Shown piece after piece: positions 1-10,000 of a stretch of DNA of 64,000 nt. The number at the start of each line of letters is the position of its first letter. Position 1 is the first letter of the stretch. Position numbers and translations under genes: made by a program. The notes under the pieces were generated by a model. The model searched no databases. It had not been told where the DNA came from and was given only the letters and a program-made list of their open reading frames with translations. The DNA comes from Symbiodinium microadriaticum (Eukaryota; Sar; Dinophyceae; Suessiales; Symbiodiniaceae), in contig LSRX01000163.1 of assembly GCA_001939145.1 (NCBI GenBank), positions 194,584-258,583 on the forward strand, read 5' to 3'.

Positions 1-210
1 TATTTCGTAAGATGTACCGTCAAAAAATAGGTGCTTTATCATTCCGCCTTGTGGGCTTTGTTTAAATGAACTAATCATGCATACACTTTGTTTTAATCAT
101 TGTTGTTTAGTATTTGTTCATGATTGAAGCGCACCACTCACAAGGTTAAATATAACAAAATTGAAAGGATAGGAAAGAGCACGCGCTTGCTTCTTTTCAC
201 TTGTTCCTTT

Positions 211-246
211 GGTATACATACATGCATGCATGCATGCATGCATACA

Positions 247-292
<46 letters not shown>
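211..292. repeat. ATGC / ATAC / AT compound microsatellite
   Basis: Consecutive runs of CATG, then CATA, then TA units. It lies upstream of the first Rab micro-exon. ORFs here on either strand are repeat artefacts. Confidence 0.97.
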
Positions 293-355
293 ATATGCAT
301 ACGAGTGTTTATACCAATCGGTTCCCCGATACCCACCTCGCGGAGCCGATGGCAG

Positions 356-385
356 GCCATGTGCGAAGAGAAGGGTCTCCTTTTC
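356..385 (+). CDS. Rab-type GTPase, internal micro-exon (AMCEEKGLLF)
   Basis: Thirty bases encode ten residues, AMCEEKGLLF, after an AG|G acceptor (GATGGCAG|GCC) and before a GC donor (TTC|GCCAGG). Spliced in phase 0 to the exon at 917 it reads EEKGLLF-VETSAKTGENV. This matches the helix-strand-G5 segment of Rab GTPases, where a Glu-rich helix and G-L-x-F precede E-T-S-A-K. Earlier exons with the P-loop and the NKxD motif would lie before the window start. The join is inferred from phase and family pattern. Confidence 0.6.
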
Positions 386-402
386 GCCAGGGCCTGTGAT
401 GC

Positions 403-460
403 CGTTTAGGGTTTAGGGCTTAGGGGGTTAGGGCTTAAGGTTTAGGGCTTAGGGGCTGAA
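403..460. repeat. telomere-like TTTAGGG tract in the Rab intron
   Basis: Degenerate TTTAGGG/CTTAGGG units occupy the 5' part of the intron between the two Rab exons. They start about 17 bases after the GC donor. A second short tract is at 850-866. Confidence 0.9.
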
Positions 461-916
461 GAATGACCACTGTTCTGCTCTGGTTATTCAGACACCTATA
501 TTCAGTGGTTTCCATGCGAACGTAGGGACGGTGGGCTTCTTCTGTGCTAGCCTTCTCCTGTGTAAAATATGCTCTGTCCCAGCCTTACCGTTGTCGTATC
601 CTTTCGTGTCATGCTACGTAGATGGCCTCTGAACCTTCTAATTGAAGCACCTAAGCCCCAAAATGGCCTTGAAATAACAGTTCTAAACCTTAAAATGGGC
701 ATCAATTCAATAGCCCTACTGCCGTGAAGACGGGAGCAGGCGGCTTGCTTGGCTCTGCGTCAAGTCGCAGTTCGCATCCCAAGGCCTCATTCTTGATCTG
801 ATCCCGACCTCTCGTCAGGCAAAGCCCCCGGAACCCTCTGGGTACAGGGGTTTAGGGTTTAGGGCTGTATTCCTTGGCAAGGGTTTACGGCTGTATTCCT
901 TGGCGAACCCATTCAG

Positions 917-948
917 GTGGAGACATCTGCGAAGACTGGCGAGAATGT
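917..948 (+). CDS. Rab-type GTPase, exon with the G5 motif ETSAK
   Basis: The acceptor ATTCAG|GTG opens a frame reading VETSAKTGENV. ETSAK is the G5 guanine-base-contacting motif, and the T-G-E-N-V that follows is characteristic of Rab rather than Ras or Rho proteins. A GC donor after GT (position 949) would end the exon in phase 2; GT at 947 is an alternative. A 14-bp motif, CTGTATTCCTTGGC, is duplicated just upstream. The downstream Rab exon (hypervariable tail and prenylation cysteines) was not found before the next gene, so the gene is partial here or broken. Confidence 0.72.
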
Positions 949-1029
949 GCGACCGCCCCCGCCTTCATGTCAGGGTTCCGAACTGTATTCACTGTACACC
1001 ATAACTAAACTCGTATATACATCTGTATG

Positions 1030-1045
1030 TTACACTATATATATG

Positions 1046-1092
<47 letters not shown>
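1030..1092. repeat. AT microsatellite
   Basis: TA/TATG dinucleotide run between the Rab exon and the secreted-protein gene. Confidence 0.95.
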
Positions 1093-1093
<1 letters not shown>

Positions 1094-1339
1094 ATTACCG
1101 TATTTGTATCACTGTAATATCGTACTGTTATATGAACATATTATTTCATTGTTATCGGCTTGCGAGCATGCTGCGCCAGACTGATGTTCGGCTTCCACAG
1201 CGCTCACCAAAGTTGCGACGATTAGGTCGCAGCGTCACATGGTCATTGAAGCAACTCCCAGCAAGTTCTCGGATAGGATTGCAGAAGGAGGTTTCTGGAA
1301 TACATCACATCCTTCAGCGCCCATGCCTTGCTTACCAGC

Positions 1340-2358
1340 ATGACGCGTGCCGCCTTGGCCTTCCTGGGGTGGGTCGCCACAAGCACCGTAGGTGGAGTGC
1401 TGGCGGTCCGGACATGCATGCTGGACCTGCAGGCTGACACGTTCACAGAGAGCTGTGAACCTTCGTGGGCAGCTGAGGATGAGATTGTCGCACAGTGCTT
1501 CCATGAGTGTGCAACTTCCCAGTACCAGCTTCAGGGTGGGCTTGATCCCCAAAAGCCCAACGTGGCTCTTGCAGTTCCGCAAACTACGAAATGTTCCAAC
1601 CAACAGCGGCCCATGCCGTGCCCATCATTCAAGCTCACATGCGTCAAGCCCATTGACGATTCCAACGCTTTTCCGAATGCCTGCAGTGGCAAGTCCAGCT
1701 TGAAGGAGTGGCCGCTGCTAGCGTATGGCGATTTTTACGTGGCGTTCTACTCCTTCGGCACAGCAGGTGAAGGAGGCACCATACCGAAAATCGCGACGAG
1801 GATTGTAACTGGGGGAGTTATCTGTTCTGGCACATACGAGATTTCCGATGGTGGCATATGCCTTGGAACGTATCGTGCTGCCGTGGTTCATATGGGCCCG
1901 CCGGTAGCTCCGCCTCAGCCACCCGCAATCCATGGGATGCCCGTCCCATTCCCGGAGCTGGATTCCAATGGGGAAATAGCCACAACCAGCACCACCACGA
2001 CCACCACGACCACCACGACGACGGCAAGCACGGCCGAAACCACCTCAGCCGCTTCCGCGACGTCCACCACCACAGCACCAAGGCCCAAGAATCCGAGAGG
2101 CAGTTCCTGGTTCTTTTTAAGGAGTGTACTTTAAGTTACCATACTAAGAAAAAACTGCGACAGTAACACAAAAGTAAGTTCCCCAACAAGAACCCAGGTT
2201 CCGGAGGCGCGGGACCCATCATCTTCGGGATCCTCCTGGTGCTCCTCCTCTTCGCAGCGGGTATCTTTTTCTTCCTTCGCCAGCGCCCGCGAACCGACGA
2301 AGGGCGAAGCCTAGCCCGCTCCCAGGAGCTGGAGATGCGCACCCCCAATCGACAGTAA
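1340..2358 (+). CDS. secreted / type I membrane protein with Thr-rich stalk, two exons
   Basis: ATG at 1340 starts MTRAALAFLGWVATSTVGGVLA, a typical signal peptide. A Cys-containing ectodomain of about 190 residues follows, then a Pro-rich stretch and a Thr/Ser-rich stalk (about 1980-2075). The first exon reads into a stop at 2132 unless spliced. A second exon from 2198 (ACCCAG|GTTCC) encodes PIIFGILLVLLLFAAGIFFF, a clear membrane helix, then a basic tail ending at TAA 2358. Joining exon 1 at 2102 (GT donor) or 2099 (GC donor) to 2198 keeps the frame; the GT version gives about 307 residues. A TACTAAG-like branch sequence lies in the 95-nt intron. The ectodomain family is not recognised; a cell-surface role is inferred from topology only. 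Confidence 0.75.
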
Positions 2359-3245
2359 AGCTGGGCCATGGAGGCCAGTTTCGGTTCACGGTTTCCGGTG
2401 GTTTAGGCTAACGCGCAGTGAAAGCTGGGTAAGGGCAGGTTGTTGCGGAGACGCACCTCGCGAAGAGTTGCTTGCAAAAGGGCTGTTTCTTGCTGCTGTT
2501 GCAGTTCAGTTCTGGCTTCACCCGGCCTAAATTCTTCAGCCCTGAACCCTAGATCGTGTACTGACCCTTCAACCTCAGTCCTAATTAGGAACATGCAACT
2601 TCAAGAACTTTTCCTGACAAATCGTCTGTCCACTCCGGTTATCGGAAGGTATCCCGAAGCAGAGAAAACATGTAGCAGCCGGTCTGCAGGGTGCCATGAG
2701 GCCTGCAATTTATCCGGAGGCAGGCTTGTAGTTTCTTGAGCTCTTCCTGGGGTCACAGGACATCTAACTGAGTAACCGAGTCGCAGCACCTCAGCCAAAG
2801 GACAGCAATACTACAGGGACTGCCGGGCCGAAAACCAATGTCTGGCTCAGAACAGTCCAGCCGCCATGAGGGGAGCCATGTGTGTTGACGGTTTACAACT
2901 GAAGGTTTATTGGCTGAGCGTTTAAGGTCAAGGATCTTCAGTCCGACCAGGCCGTTAGCAAGGTTCAGGGTTTGCGCACCTCCTTAGCGCCGGCCTAGCA
3001 TGTGAGCATTTCATGAAGTATCAGACCTTCATATAGTAGCAGTACCCTTCTGAGCCTTATTGGGAGCCCTACTTCCCAAAAGCCACCAAGTTGCAAGGCA
3101 GGCTAGCATGCAAGACAGCAGAGCAGAGAGTCACAATTCGGCTTCGCATGCTTCCTTGATTCTGAGAGCCGAACCACCATGATGGTGGATGCCAGAGCCT
3201 CACATCCTGGGCCGCATGAGAAGAAGACTTGGGAATTCTAGTGCC
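2359..3245. other. no convincing gene
   Basis: Low-copy sequence. On the minus strand at about 2436-2510 a coiled-coil-like peptide (ELQQQQETALLQATLRE) precedes GTGCGT. It could be an isolated exon, but nothing joins it. Confidence 0.4.
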
Positions 3246-3450
3246 TAGGGTTTAGTTTAGGGTTTACGGTCTAGGGTCTAGGATTTGGGTTTTTAGGGTT
3301 TAGGGTTCAGGCTTGGAGTATCAAGTTTTACCAGCTCGGCACCAAACCCTGATTCCAAACCCCGAACCCCAAAGCACCAACACCTCCAAACTTGAAACCC
3401 CAAGCCCGGTGCCCGAAGCTTTAAACCCTAAACCCCAAACCCCAGATATC
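3246..3450. repeat. telomere-like tract, G-strand then C-strand
   Basis: TTTAGGG-type units to about 3310, then CCCTGAA/CCCCGAA/CCCTAAA units from 3345 in the opposite orientation. The two arms could pair. Confidence 0.85.
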
Positions 3451-3849
3451 TCGGCAAGACCCTTGCAGAGCCAAGATCCATACAGTTCTGGTGGGTCTTA
3501 CAGGGTCTGATAGCGGTTCTCATCGGTAGTAAAGCCTCTGCTATCTCGGGTCTTTCTGGTGGCCCCTCATAGTCTCAAGCTCTGCAGGTGAAGTTTCCAA
3601 AACGCTCCACAGACCCGAAGATCCTCCCGTAAAAAGCAAGAAAGCCCTGCTAACGCACCGAAAAAACCACAGAAAACCTCTATGAAATCCTACACTCTTT
3701 TGCCTAAGCCCAAGTTGCTAAGCCTTAAACTCTCAAATACTAAGTCCTAAATCGTCAACAAACCCTCAACCCTAAACCCTGAAGCCCGAAAGCCCTACAG
3801 CCCCAAAGCCCCAACCCCAAACCCCAAGCCCTGAAGCCCTCCTAAAAAG

Positions 3850-3906
3850 GAGCTCCAGAAGAGCTTCAAGGCGGCCGAGGAGATCTTGGAGCAAAAGCGC
3901 CGGCAG
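3850..3906 (+). CDS. coiled-coil gene, exon (ELQKSFKAAEEILEQKRRQ)
   Basis: The acceptor CTAAAAAG|GAG and donor CAG|GTGCGA frame exactly 19 codons, ELQKSFKAAEEILEQKRRQ, a strongly charged amphipathic helix. It lies between C-rich telomere-like repeats upstream and G-rich repeats downstream. It is probably one exon of a long coiled-coil protein continued at 4595, 4720, 5293, 6526 and 7303. The protein is not identified. Confidence 0.62.
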
Positions 3907-4594
3907 GTGCGAGGATGATCCTTCTTCCTTCAAAAAAAAAAATTAGGGATTTGGGTTTCGTTTTTTTTTCTTTTTTTGGCTTTTGGGGGGTTTCGTGTTT
4001 CTGATACTCGGCTATTCTGAAATGGGTCCTTAAGGACTTATAAGGACTCTTCGAAGGACTTCCTTAAACGTAAAGACCCTTAGACTTCTGGGATTTGGAG
4101 TTTCGGATCCTGGCTTGGAGGCTTTCTTCAAGAAGGATCCTGAACTCCTGAAGCATATGGGATTTTGGGGTTCGTTTAGGCTGAAAGGCTTCCTCTATAT
4201 AAAACGTTCTCCTTGGTAGAGATCCTTCAAGAGGGATCTAGCAACCTATTTTCAGGGCTCCTTCAAAGGCATTAGGTTTCGATTTGGGGGTATGGGGCTC
4301 AAGGATTTAAGGATTTATGGTTTGCAGTTGTTGGGGTTTGGGGTTTGGGATTTAGTCTTCAGGGGGTGTGGGAGCTCGGTTAAGGTACGTCAGAGTCGCC
4401 AGGGTTGGGTATTAGGGCTTTGGGGGTTTTCTGTAAGTTGGGAATGAGGGTTTTGGATTTCGGGCTTGCTGGTTGAACCTCAAATTGGGACACCAAACAG
4501 CTTCAAAACGCTGGAGCCCTAAGCCCACAACATATCCTCTGAGTAGTCGAGCAAGTAGTGTTGGGGGTACCGCAATCCTTTTTTAATCCCACAG

Positions 4595-4631
4595 GTTCAG
4601 CTCCGGCTCCCCTCGGATACTGCAGAAGCAG
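4595..4631 (+). CDS. coiled-coil gene, exon (FSSGSPRILQKQ)
   Basis: The acceptor CCCACAG|G and a near-consensus donor CAG|GTCAGT bound 37 nt. In the frame FSSGSPRILQKQ the exon ends in phase 0 and joins directly to VLQAEKAAERER in the next exon. The 88-nt intron between them (4632-4719) has a TTTAGGG arm after the donor and a CCCTAAA arm before the acceptor. Confidence 0.6.
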
Positions 4632-4719
4632 GTCAGTAGGTCCTTCAAAAGCCCTAGGGTTTAGGGTTTAGGGTTTAGGATTTGGGAGCCCTTAACTTAT
4701 TAACCCTAAACCCAAGAAG

Positions 4720-4785
4720 GTCCTGCAAGCGGAGAAAGCCGCTGAGCGGGAACGGGATCGACTAGCCCTTGAGCACTGCCCCCAG
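4720..4785 (+). CDS. coiled-coil gene, exon (VLQAEKAAERERDRLALEH)
   Basis: The acceptor CCCAAGAAG|GTC opens VLQAEKAAERERDRLALEH, a highly charged heptad-like helix continuing the previous exon without a break. The 3' end is uncertain: CAG|GAGTTC at 4785 would be a GA donor, and nearer alternatives exist. Confidence 0.58.
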
Positions 4786-5125
4786 GAGTTCGCGAAATCA
4801 GATCCAGGCTGTAAGCTTCATCAGGGCTCACGGTTCAGGAGTTCGAGATTCAAGGGTTTGGTGCCGAAAAGTCATGTTGGGCCTCCTGGTTAAGTGTCAA
4901 AGTCTGGGGTTGGGGTTGATTTGGGTTTGATTTGTACATACGGAGCCTGATGCTGGTCAACTTGTCGAGATACTCGTTCACGGAGTTTGTTATCTCTGTA
5001 CCGATGCGGCTTGCTTCGCCGCATCACTTCAGATCTGCTCTCGACATCTCTCGACCAGATATGCGGACTTACAAAAATGATGGTTTTAGAAGTCGTGGTA
5101 GTTTAGGAAGTAAGAAGAAGCAGTC

Positions 5126-5167
5126 GTGCTGGTTAGTAATAGTAGTAGTAGTAGTAGGAGTAGTAGC

Positions 5168-5217
<50 letters not shown>

Positions 5218-5224
5218 GAGGTGG

Positions 5225-5255
<31 letters not shown>

Positions 5256-5262
5256 GGTGGTG
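5126..5262. repeat. AGT / GGT trinucleotide array
   Basis: About 30 AGT units followed by GGT units. Poly-Ser, poly-Val or poly-Thr ORFs across it are artefacts. Confidence 0.97.
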
Positions 5263-5292
5263 GGCCTGGGGGGATGCGGAGTGCAGAGCTAG

Positions 5293-5337
5293 GCTCTCTG
5301 AGGAGCGCAAACGTATCAGGGATCACGTCACACGCAG
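5293..5337 (+). CDS. coiled-coil gene, exon (LSEERKRIRDHVTR)
   Basis: AG|G acceptor inside AGAGCTAG|GCTC, then LSEERKRIRDHVTR and the donor CGCAG|GTGGAA. The charge pattern resembles the neighbouring coiled-coil exons. A possible further exon, SEQHLQERRTEY, lies near 5490-5530 without clear boundaries. Confidence 0.5.
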
Positions 5338-5831
5338 GTGGAATTTATGGGGGTTTCTGAAATCAGGCAGCAGCCCCCTTTGCAGAGTCCTTCTGTATAT
5401 AGTGAGTACAGGTAGATCCAGCAACGAGTTGCATAGTTAGGCCCTGTGTGAATAGTGGGGGTCTTGACGTTCTGAAACTCCTGTGTATGCCCTCGGAGCA
5501 ACATCTGCAGGAGCGGCGCACTGAATACCCTCAACTCCTACATCCGGCTGACCTCTAGAGGCTCAGCCCCTAAACCTTGAGCTTTGGGGACCTTTGGCTG
5601 TGAAGCCCCCAACCCGGGGCCTTGCACTTCTGTTAAGAGGCGGCTTCTACTAACCCCGTAGCCGAAACCTAAACCCGAAACCCTAAATAAACCCGTAAAC
5701 CCCAAACCCTAAACCCCCTAAGAACCCTAAGGTGGGCCTGGCTTCGATCTCAAAGGGAGGTCCTTACCCAGGCCGGGAACGGTTCAGGGTTTAGGGTTTT
5801 GGATTGAGGGTTTGCCCGAAGCAAACCTGAC

Positions 5832-5896
5832 GATAATATACCATTGTATGATACCCCAAACCGTAATCTAACTATGAAGGCCCTTATATTACATTC
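5832..5896 (+). repeat. dispersed element R1, copy
   Basis: Carries the family core ATACCCCAAA-CCGTAATCTAACTATGAAGGCCCTTATATTAC. Related copies are near 20.9, 21.9, 25.8, 36.8, 40.8, 54.5 and 59.8 kb. No coding capacity. Confidence 0.6.
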
Positions 5897-6525
5897 CCGA
5901 TCCCTGGCCGACCCCTTGAAGGGACCTTTACATAAGTAACGGCATCAGGCTATTGCGAGTATTGCCCCGGCACTCTGATGCGATGGTACGATTGCAGCTC
6001 ACAGCTGTTTTTGGGGCTGGATATCCATGTCTGTGCTGCGGGTGTATGTCTTTTGTGCTCTCTATTGCCAAGCTTACGGTTTCAGAAGCTACGAGAATAG
6101 GTTTTTCTTTTTATGCTCCTGCATACGTTTCGCATGGGGGCAGAAACCGTCAGCATAAGTAAAGAAGGCCGCATAAGGGAAGAACCATGACCTGCGTCAT
6201 TCGTCAACAGAGCATTGTTTGCGAGTTAGAAAGCACTGCTGGCAGTGATTCTAATGACCCAGGTCACTGAAGTCTGTGAAGACGGCTGGTTCTGATCATG
6301 CAGTTCTGATGCCTGTTGCTACCCGTGACAACTTGACATCCTGAACTCCAAGCCTTCAACCGTCCACACACTCAGAAGGATGCAAAACTGGTATGCGGAG
6401 CTTCTTTGAGTCAGCTTTCAATCAGTAGCTTCCGCGAAACCTAAACCCAGGAGGGTCCTATCCTGAATGCAAAACTGGAGGATTAAACGACACTGCCCTC
6501 GAACCTCATGCATGGCCTGCAACAG

Positions 6526-6552
6526 GAAAGGGACGCGATTCACAAGATGCAG
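6526..6552 (+). CDS. coiled-coil gene, 27-nt micro-exon (ERDAIHKMQ)
   Basis: CTGCAACAG|GAA to CAG|GTGGTT encloses nine codons, ERDAIHKMQ, phase 0 at both ends. A plausible preceding exon, GPILNAKLE, lies at about 6452-6479 with a GA donor (GAG|GATTAA). Confidence 0.42.
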
Positions 6553-6845
6553 GTGGTTCTCGAGGCGTGTATTCGGAGCCCATGGTCATATCCCTGTCCT
6601 TGCTGCAAGTATTCATCCAGATTTCGACGGTTATCTGAGCTTGAAGCCAAGTCAGCCTTCGGGGAGCCGCTTGTGACAGGCTGTCGGATTGTGGCGTGAG
6701 TGTACACGCTTTAGAACTTTAGAACTTGGTGTTCAGTTCTAACTGCTGAGGGCCCTGTTCTAGCCGTTCCGAATTCCTTGACTCCCAGCTTTCTTACATC
6801 ATGGTCTCAACACTCCGAACTCAACTCTCTGCATGACTGGTCCAG

Positions 6846-6880
6846 CAGATGTACTCAACCAGTTTACGAGCCGACAGCTG
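6846..6880 (+). CDS. candidate exon (DVLNQFTSRQL)
   Basis: GGTCCAG| acceptor and a strong CTG|GTATGT donor bound 35 nt reading DVLNQFTSRQL. Likely the same gene as the coiled-coil exons, by position and phase. Confidence 0.38.
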
Positions 6881-7105
6881 GTATGTCTGGCTGCTACCGT
6901 TGCTTCCCAGCATCTCTTGAGATCAACATCCGAAATCCCTCAACCACAAATCCCAGATGACTTACTCGACCTACGCCCTAAGGAGGGCTTTCGTCCAGAG
7001 TTTATAGCTTCGCCTTTTCGGACTCGGATTGCCGGTTTGGGGTTCAGAGTTCCGGGGTTCGCGCTCTTTGGCTGAATGCTGGGGTATTCGTGTGTAGGAG
7101 TCTAG

Positions 7106-7212
7106 GGTTTAGGGGTTTAGGGCTTTTCCTGCAAAAGACGCTGGCAGTGTGGTCCTGATACTGAGCAGCAAAACCTGAACTCTATAAACCCTAAACCCTG
7201 AAATTAGGCCCC
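7106..7212. repeat. 105-bp direct repeat, left copy
   Basis: TTTAGGGCTTTTCCTGCAAA onwards through GAGCAGCAAAACCTGAACTC and ATAAACCCTAAACCC recurs at 9222-9325 in the same orientation. The two copies flank the membrane-protein gene. Confidence 0.85.
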
Positions 7213-7302
7213 AACCCCGAAACCCTCCGCCTTATTTATGGTGCTGGGATCTTCGCTGAACGAGCCCCACAGAGAAGTGCAATCATAAGTCTTCTGCCGC
7301 AG

Positions 7303-7355
7303 GCAAAGCATCATGCGCTGGAGGAGGAAAGGGAGGCAGCAGCCTCGGAAGAAGG
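7303..7355 (+). CDS. coiled-coil gene, exon (AKHHALEEEREAAASEE)
   Basis: Good acceptor TCTTCTGCCGCAG|GCA and donor AAGG|GTTGGC. The peptide AKHHALEEEREAAASEE is an acidic helix. Last clear exon of the 3.8-7.4 kb coiled-coil series; no stop codon was identified for it. Confidence 0.58.
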
Positions 7356-7488
7356 GTTGGCGCTTTTGCTTTGTGCGACAAGATTGCTCTGCAGCTATAT
7401 GGCAGGCTTGCACCTACATATCCAGAATTGGGTTAATCATTGAAGAAAAAGATGGTGTTGTCGTTCCCACACACCATCAGCCCTTGCC

Positions 7489-8889
7489 ATGGACATGGAC
7501 GAGTCCAGCCAAACAAGGACCGACTCACCGAATACGAATGGTGACTACTAAGCCGGTTAGCAGGTGCTCACGAAGCCACCCCCCTAATCAGACCTCGACG
7601 CATTTCCGGAGGTATACCTGGTCATAGCCTCATTATCTTGACGAGTTCTCTTGTTGATTGAAGGAGGATTCGAAATCGCTTGAAGTTGCAGTACTTCCCG
7701 CGACTCTTTGCAAGATTGCTGGCTCATGGCCAACTGGGGGGCTCGCTCATTCAGTTTGTTGCCCCTGTGTATCTATGGCTTTCCAAGAGCTGGATCCCTA
7801 CGGTGAAGAGTACGAACTGCACTGGCTCGCCACTGTTCTGGTTTCCTTGTTCGTGATCTTGTTCACTTTTAGTACTGTTTTCATCATGTCATGTAGCCGG
7901 GGTTCATGTCATGTAGCCGGGGTAGGGGTGCTATCCATGCTTCTACAGGCACTCGGACTTTCGTTGCTTGCGCGGCTGATGGGTCGCGACAAGAAGCTGG
8001 CGTATGCTGCTCGCTTCCTGATGTCAGATTTTCTCCATAGGTTCAATCTTGATTGCGTCGATACCGAAGTGCTTTGTTGCTTGATGCCTCCCCGAAAGTC
8101 CGAGGACATGATGCAGCATGCTGCGGAGGAAGACACCCCCGTAAGTGATTTGAAGGACGGTGTGCGCAACGTTTGGCAGCAGATCTCGACCGTCGCGGCA
8201 TTGATTTTCCCAGCAACCATCGCGGCGCTTCAGGAGGCGGGTGAGGTCAAGCCTTTCTACTACGAGAGCTCAGCAGGCACAGACGACGACGGTTCGGGTG
8301 AACGAGTTGTGATTCATTTACAACAGGCATATCTAGCTTCCACCATCTTCGCCCTGATGTGGAGTGGCTATGGCTGTTCGTACAGTTTGTTGAACTTTGC
8401 ATACATTGAATGTCTGTCACAGAGACAAGCGTTGGCATTCTTCCTCTCGCAACCGGCGGCCCTCTCATATGGCTTTGCCAAGCCTTTCAATTCTTGTGTA
8501 TTGCTGGCAATATATGGACGTTTGGTACCAGTACCTACGGAACTGCCATTGGGATCTTAAGTCTGTCTGCCATTCCTCTTTACCGATGCGGAGTCTATAC
8601 GACTTTTCGCGTCAATTCAGAGTTCGACCCTTCTGAATGTGCGAGCGAGGTGCCAAGAACAGTGCTAAGCAACGGTTGTGTTCTGCATAGTGGCAAGATG
8701 GATCGAGTTCACAAGCTCCTGTACGCAAAACTGCAGCGGGAGCTTGTTGCACAAAACCCAAAAGCAGAAATGGCATCTGATGGTGCTCTGCCAAGCCAAT
8801 CGGCGGATACAACGCCGGCGGCTGCGAAATGCAAGGACACCAAGGTACAGTCTTCGCGACGGGTTGCACCGTGTGAGGACCCTGACTGA
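7489..8889 (+). pseudogene. polytopic membrane protein gene, frameshifted
   Basis: A first exon from ATG 7489 (MDMDESSQTRTDSPNTN, donor AATG|GTGACT after 7540) joins in phase 1 to an exon from 7692 (AAGTTGCAG|TA). That frame runs to TAA 8560 and encodes helices such as WLATVLVSLFVILFTFSTVF and VGVLSMLLQALGLSLLARL, a long hydrophilic loop, then STIFALMWSGYGCSYSLLNF. After about 8400-8470 the hydrophobic coding signal moves to the +1 frame (GGPLIWLCQAFQFLCIAGNI, then AIGILSLSAIPLYRCG). It ends at TGA 8889 with a hydrophilic tail. A 20-bp tandem duplication at 7886-7925 lies in the first helix region. Either a sequencing error or real decay explains the frameshift. Family not recognised; about 400 residues if restored. 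Confidence 0.55.
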
Positions 8890-9221
8890 ATTTCACTGGC
8901 CTTTGCCTCTCGAGCCTGCCATGCATGTGCGAGTGTGCTGGATACAATCCTTTCTTGCCTTTCTTCTTTTCTTGTGCTGCGAACGCTAGTTTGTGTAGTT
9001 TGTGTATTCCTATTCGTGTTCCGTTTCACAAAGAAGACAGAAGCAGTGAAGATGCCAAAAATCGAACGACCGAGATGTGTGTGCATTCCGAAGCAACACC
9101 TAAGCCTTACCCCTAAACCTCACTCCTCTCCCACTCCCTTTCGCATGAGAAGTTTGAAAACTACTCGCGGGTTCCGCACTGTGGCTAAATTGTGCGGTTT
9201 AGGTAGGAGTATACGGTTTAG

Positions 9222-9325
9222 GGGTTTAGGGCTTTTCCTGCAAAAGACGCTGACAGTGAGGTTCGGATGCTGAGCAGCAAAGCCTGAACTCCATAAACGC
9301 TGAACCTTGAAACTAATTAGGCCCT
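9222..9325. repeat. 105-bp direct repeat, right copy
   Basis: Same orientation as 7106-7212, about 85 % similar by eye. It lies just downstream of the frameshifted membrane gene. Confidence 0.85.
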
Positions 9326-9374
9326 AACCCTGACCTGGCAGGCACGCTCCAACCTTCTTTTCACCGCGTTGCAG

Positions 9375-9440
9375 ATTGGTGTCGGTCTGTGCGAAGGGGA
9401 TGGCTCACACACTCTATGTCGGGACAGGAATATCGAGTGA
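9375..9440 (+). CDS. candidate terminal exon (IGVGLCEGDGSHTLCRDRN)
   Basis: A pyrimidine-rich acceptor (CTTCTTTTCACCGCGTTGCAG) is followed by 21 codons, IGVGLCEGDGSHTLCRDRN then IE, and TGA. The acceptor is one of the best in the window. No family recognised. Confidence 0.42.
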   Translation: MGVGLCEGDGSHTLCRDRNIE

Positions 9441-10000
9441 CGGTATCTTGTTCTTGCGTCAAAGTTGCGCTCAAGCGGAGCACTGAAGAGACACAGCTAC
9501 CTACACTCTGCAGGGCAGATGTGTAGATAGGCTGGTTGACAAATCACCGTCTGCAAAGCAGGCCGGGATAAGTCAACAAACCCTATCCTCGTCTCTCGCC
9601 CTTATGTCAAGGGTTACCGTAATATTCGCTTCGACAGCAGCCCTAAGACGATCCATAGTAGGATTTGTACCACCCATAATTTGACCCTGAAGTTTCTCTT
9701 GTTCGATTTACAACCTTAGTCAGCTAGCTAGAAGAAATCGTAGTGGCAGCTGCGATAACCCTGATATCCTGGGTCCCGGCCTGTATTAAGCCTGCAGTAC
9801 TAGCTCTCCCTGTAGCCCAGGACTAGTCCGAATAATGTAGGGGTTATTACCAACTGTATAGTATTAATGCTAAGCGGAATCGAATTCCAATAGTAATGAC
9901 ACTCGAACCTTATTGGCAACACTAATTCGTATCACGCACAAACAACAAATGAAATACACACTCGGAACAAATTTGGTCTTGGAGTGAAATATCAATGTTT
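9441..10000. other. no gene seen
   Basis: AT-richer unique sequence with scattered short CCCTAA motifs. Nothing I can support as coding. Confidence 0.5.

Noticed and set aside
4285..4305. GGGGCTCAAGG as remnant of the dinoflagellate spliced leader
   Set aside because: Only the generic GGCTCAAG part matches and the upstream CCATTTT part is missing; the same string occurs in repeat context at 56.46 kb.
4932..5440. Poly-Val/Gly, poly-Thr/Pro and poly-Ser ORFs
   Set aside because: AGT/GGT repeat artefacts; only the LSEERKRIRDHVTR exon near the end looks real.
7692..7790. Alternative frame YFPRLFARLLAHGQLGGSLI at the start of the membrane gene
   Set aside because: The frame joined in phase from the MDMDESSQ exon continues into the transmembrane region; this one does not without another frameshift.
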